DNA of 64,000 nt from the NCBI GenBank assembly GCA_000708835.1, contig DF237259.1, positions 1 through 64,000 on the forward strand. The letters run 5' to 3'. This stretch comes from Klebsormidium nitens. Its lineage: Eukaryota > Streptophyta > Klebsormidiophyceae > Klebsormidiales > Klebsormidiaceae. The translations under genes and the position numbers were made by a program. Shown piece by piece: positions 60,601 to 64,000 of this stretch (within the stretch, counting starts at the first letter, position 1; each line of letters starts with the position of its first letter). The notes under the pieces are model-generated. The model saw only the letters and a program-made list of their open reading frames with translations. It was not told the DNA's origin and searched no databases.

Positions 60601-61898
60601 ACAAATCCTTCCACTGATTCGTCTCGGCGCCATTGACTACGGCGCCAAGATGAGCCGTCTAATACGAACATCCAAGGAAGCCCCAATCTCTTTCTTGCTG
60701 TCCTGCAGATGTTGATTTGGGCCGCTTGTCTCGACTTCAGAAGGTGCAAAGTACACGAAAAGCCTCCCAACCTAGTTCTTCATCTTTCCCCAGGTACTAC
60801 CACCGGGGCGTCGACTACGGCGCCGCGACGGGCTCCCCAGTTGTGTCTCCGGCCGGTGCGCGTGTGGCTCTCGTCGGTCGGGAGGAGGACGGGTTTCGGT
60901 TACACGGTAACTGCCTCGGGTTAGACCACGGTCAAGGGGTGGTTAGCACGATGCTTCACTTGGACAGAGTTCACGTGAAAGAAGGGGACGTCGTGAAAGC
61001 GGGACAAGTCCTCGGGACGGTTGGGGAGACGGGGATCGCAACGGGGCCGCATCTGCACTGGTAAGAAGCACTGGGCTGGTTAGACACTGTTATCAGCATC
61101 CTGCTTGATGATGGTTTGCGAACCATGCGGGATACTGATTGGGAGCGATTCTCCTACTGACAGGCCGAAGCCATTCAGAAAAGTACTCCTTGGAATCCTA
61201 CTTGAAGTAGAAGGTGTTGTGGAAGGAAACGTATTCTCTGTTTTAGTTGTTAAGCTCTTCCAAAACGCTGCGAGGGGCTGTTCCGAAGGTAAGCGTTCGT
61301 CGGTTTTCTTTCTCCATCGTCCTGCCCCTTTTTCGCCCTCTCTGGCTTCCCCTTTCTGCTGTTTCGTCCCTCCGAACACCGGACCCTGATCCTTCCCTCC
61401 GTCGCTACTATCGTGTTTTCATATCCTTTTTCCCTCGTGCTTTTGAGTCCTCCTAGGGAGGTTCTTTACCCAATCTGTGAATCCTAATGCGGGTCGCCAC
61501 AAGGTTTGTTTTCTGCTGAGCTCTCATAACGAAAAGTAATCCGTTTCCGATTTCGACTTTTTGAAGACGACAGTTTTTGCAGATTAAGAAGACCCTCAAT
61601 ATGGAGAAAGGGAGAATCTTTTGAGACAGATTTCAGATTGGAAAAAGGGCACAACCAAGAGATAGACCTTTGTTTGCGGCGCCAACCCTGTCGTCTCGGT
61701 GAGAATTGGACGCGTAGTGCGACGAAGAGGAGACGAAGTTTCTCATCTGGTGCACGCTGCGGCAAACTTCGTAAAGCTTGGAACTAAAAAGTGTTGCTGG
61801 TTTTGCCAAGAAACGGCATCTGTTGCTACAGGGGTTTGTACGTGAACGGAGAGTGTATCGACCCAGAGCAGTGGATGCAACCTCAATCCTGGTTGTAG
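57677..61898 (+). CDS. M23 (LytM-type) zinc endopeptidase
   Basis: Exons 57677-58609, 59060-59171, 59790-59946, 60794-61060 and 61832-61898 close in phase and give 511 residues. The ATG at 57677 lies in ACAACATGG. Residues 1-180 are low-complexity and hydrophilic. The segment WEPFQGDTVAVLVTVPR to LDKSGTRELQ resembles the beta-rich linker before bacterial M23 domains. The catalytic domain has YHRGVDYG (His about 404, Asp about 408), GNCLGLDHGQGVVSTMLHL and GIATGPHLHW (His about 487 and 489), matching the HxxxD and HxH zinc ligands. M23 enzymes cut peptidoglycan cross-links. In streptophytes with a plastid wall such an enzyme could work in the chloroplast, but no clear transit peptide is visible. 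Five introns-separated exons argue against bacterial contamination. Ancestry is presumably bacterial. Confidence 0.93.
60612..60662 (+). pseudogene. Ghost start of the M23 catalytic exon
   Basis: GGCGCCATTGACTACGGCGCC matches the live GGGGCGTCGACTACGGCGCC at about 60809. It encodes the same GxDYGA core, but the His-bearing codons upstream have decayed. About 180 bases upstream of the live copy. Confidence 0.7.
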
Positions 61899-62769
61899 GG
61901 GGAAAACGCGCTCGTTATGTGGATTCTTCATCGTTAAATGTAGAACGAAACGCATGCAGAGCAGATTGTGCGGCTCACAAAATAGTAAGATCTGTAATAA
62001 GGTTTCCAAAGTCTCAGATCCTAATAGGTGCCCGACTTTGTCGTAAAAGCAGCACGCGCTTGGGGCTCTGCAGAGGTGATTACTAAGGCGGCTACAGCAC
62101 ACAGCGCGTGCTGCGTGAATTACGCAATGTGCACCGCACAATTGATCTTGACTCCCATCAGCTGGCATGAACTGGGGCATCCAACAGAAAAATGAATCGC
62201 GGTTTGGCCGCGATGGCTGACCCGCCTACTTTTCCTATAAACATTTCCAGGTGTACTCTTGCTGTATAAATATGCAAATCAGTCCATAGCTGTATACGCA
62301 AGTATGCTCCCGATTCGTGGCTGCGCATTTCCGCACACGCACGCTAGCTGCAACTTAAGCAGAAGCTTCGAAATCTGGCATGTACGATCGCCAGAGAGGT
62401 GTTGTATTTGAAAGGTCGGACGCAGCCGGGCCCTTTCTGCGTTATGAGGCCGGCGCAGCACTCCGAGGTTCAGCTTGTGAATATCACCTACCCATGATCG
62501 TGTTTGTTACGTACTCTTTCTTGCACACCATGAGGATATGGCCGGCCCCGCATGTAGCCCTCCATCAGTGCGACATGGCGCAGCACAATTGTGGGTCCAC
62601 CGTCATGTTGCATCACTTTTGGAAGTATATACCGCGTCAGGTGGTAATTGTGAATTATATACACTTCGGGCCGACCTGGACAATTGGGTATGCGTCTTAT
62701 AGGCCATTTAATCTCTCTACAGCGTGCTTAATCTGCTGCAACCGATAGAATAAGTTAAGTTAAACCGTA
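61899..62769. other. Intergenic between convergent genes
   Basis: 3' flanks of the M23 (+) and ABC (-) genes. Short frames only; nothing recognisable. Confidence 0.4.
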
Positions 62770-64000
62770 CTAGGCCGCATGCCCTGCCTCAAGAGTCCCC
62801 TTGAGAAACTGTTGGGAAAGCGTTTGTTGAGACGCAAACAACTCCTCAGGCGTGCCCCTTTCCACGATCCGCCCCTTCACCAGCAGACACACCTCGTCCG
62901 CAACCCGACGTATCTGCTCCACGTCATGTGACACCATTACCACCGTCATCCCGGTCTCGTCTCGTAACCGCAAAATCGTTTCCTCCACCAGTCTAGTTGC
63001 CCCGGGGTCTAAAGCTGACGTCGGCTCATCCAACAACAAGCACTCTGGTTGGTTGGCTAACGTCCTGGCCAAAGAAACGCGTTGCGCCTGGCCCCCCGAG
63101 AGCTGGGAAGCGGGAACGGAAGCCATACCGGGCTCTAAACCCGCTTTCTGAAGCAGGTCTTCGACCTGGTTATCTGTTGATCGTTCGCCCCGTAACCGGG
63201 GGCCGTATCGCACGTTATCGGCGACCGTACCTGCAAACGAGGAACGACTGACGCGTCATCTCGAAAGTTGCTAAGGGGACTACAGAAGGCGATGGGCAGT
63301 TCTGTTGACATCAGGGGAAGAAACGCATACCACTTTTCAAGTCCCGTACGGAAGACGTGCACTCCACAAATGAGGTTTGAGAAGTTGACCTCAATCTTTG
63401 TCAGAGCCAGAACAACACTTGTGCGAGTCGCCAAGACCAACCGAACGGATCCGAGCAAGGTTGTTTCAAAGACGGCTGGGTAATGAGCAGGATGGCGTCG
63501 ATGAAGACTCCCCGACAATCTTCGAGGTTTGAACCTCACTTCGGAGACTCTTGGTACGCGCCTCGTTTTTTATTATGTTCAGCAGAATCGCGCAAAGCCG
63601 TCCTTCTTGTCAGACTGCACAAATCCGGTAGGGGGTCCCGCAGTCTTCTCTCCACTCATATCCGTTTCATCGTGAGAGCATGCATAAATTGATAGCTGAT
63701 AGCTTTTCCGAAAAACAAACAGCCAGGTTAACCTTTATCTTTAAGCGAAACAGACTTCATACTTATTCCGAAACGGTTTGAGGACCGGCCACGCCGAGCT
63801 TACCGTCAAACAGCGCCGCAGTTTGGAACGGCACCCCAACGCGGCGCCGTAGCTTGACCACGTCTAGCGTGGTGACATCAACCAAATCAACCCCTCGTTA
63901 ATTCTTAGAGGAAAGTCCAAAGAAGCGGCCCGGCCGAGCTTACCGTCAAAGAGCGCCGCGGTTTGAAACAGCGCCCCTACGTGGCGCCGTGACTTGACCA
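62770..64000 (-). CDS. ABCI17: STAR1/ABCI17-like ABC transporter ATP-binding protein (5' part outside window)
   Basis: Stand-alone nucleotide-binding subunit. In plants STAR1/ABCI17 pairs with a membrane partner (STAR2/ALS3) and supports aluminium tolerance. The last exon, 63230-62770, contains GTVADNVRYGP, the signature LSGGQAQRV, Walker B LLLDEPTSALD, the switch His in VMVSHDVEQ, and a tail ending GHAA. The exon before it, 63893-63804, encodes DVTTLDVVKLRRRVG and FQTAALFDG, the Q-loop region, and joins in phase. A second, homologous exon copy with its own donor begins at 63944 and runs off the window. Walker A lies beyond the edge. GTVADNVRYGP after ALFDG is characteristic of this subfamily. 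Confidence 0.93.
63804..64000 (-). repeat. Tandem duplicated Q-loop exon, both copies open
   Basis: Copy A (63893-63804, donor GTAAGCTCGGCG) and copy B (64000-63944, donor GTAAGCTCGGCC, incomplete) share the sequence to the exon end and are 140 bases apart. Copy A encodes VVKLRRRVGVPFQTAALFDG; copy B encodes VKSRRHVGALFQTAALFDG. Copy A has Pro where copy B has Leu before FQ; copy B has Ser and His where copy A has Leu and Arg. Copy A is 90 bases, so inclusion of both could keep frame. Confidence 0.85.

Noticed and set aside
57677-61898. M23 peptidase as bacterial contamination
   Set aside because: Five exons with closing phases and GT-AG borders, sitting between eukaryotic genes.
1-64000. 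CRISPR arrays, bacterial operons, origins
   Set aside because: No direct-repeat/spacer arrays or operon-like spacing; the DNA is intron-rich eukaryotic.

Overview
The window reads as nuclear DNA of a plant-lineage eukaryote, most likely a streptophyte green alga or early land plant. It has many spliceosomal introns (mostly GT-AG, 100-700 bp). Its genes include a plant STAR1/ABCI17-type ABC ATPase, a bark-storage-type phosphorylase, a lumazine synthase, an M23 peptidase, a GH25 lysozyme and an NMD-type DEAH helicase. The lineage is inferred from gene content; no search was run. Exon models were built by matching reading phase across splice sites, and almost all phases close.

Layout. 1-10.7 kb is a mobile/viral island: a broken virus-like primase-polymerase/SF3 helicase gene (423-3252, +), a small terminal-inverted-repeat element (3357-3602) and a large KDZ transposon with an intron-containing transposase (about 3.8-9.4 kb, -). 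10.7-21.9 kb is a complete DHX34-like helicase (+). 22.9-24.3 kb is a small secreted allene-oxide-cyclase/dirigent-like barrel protein (-) with a 1-base frame break. 27.3-34.4 kb is a secreted phosphorylase-family protein (+). 36.3-39.0 kb is a secreted GH25 lysozyme-like enzyme (-). 42.1-47.1 kb is a 684-residue coiled-coil protein (-), divergently paired with a second coiled-coil protein at 47.9-51.7 kb (+). 53.0-56.8 kb is lumazine synthase (-), 57.7-61.9 kb an M23 endopeptidase (+), and 62.8-64.0 kb the 3' part of a STAR1/ABCI17-like ATPase (-).

The most unusual signal is a repeated pattern in the host genes. Beside many exons the intron holds one to four decayed tandem copies of the exon edge together with its splice acceptor or donor. 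I call these ghost exons. They occur in at least seven of the nine host genes. Several keep a usable splice site but carry an early stop. One differs from its live exon mainly at synonymous sites, and one pair (ABC gene) has both copies open. In the DHX34-like gene, whose animal counterpart acts in nonsense-mediated decay, such copies could act as poison exons.

The genes do not form one pathway. Two enzymes (GH25, M23) are predicted to act on peptidoglycan. In this lineage that could mean digestion of bacteria or, for M23, plastid wall remodelling; this is inference.
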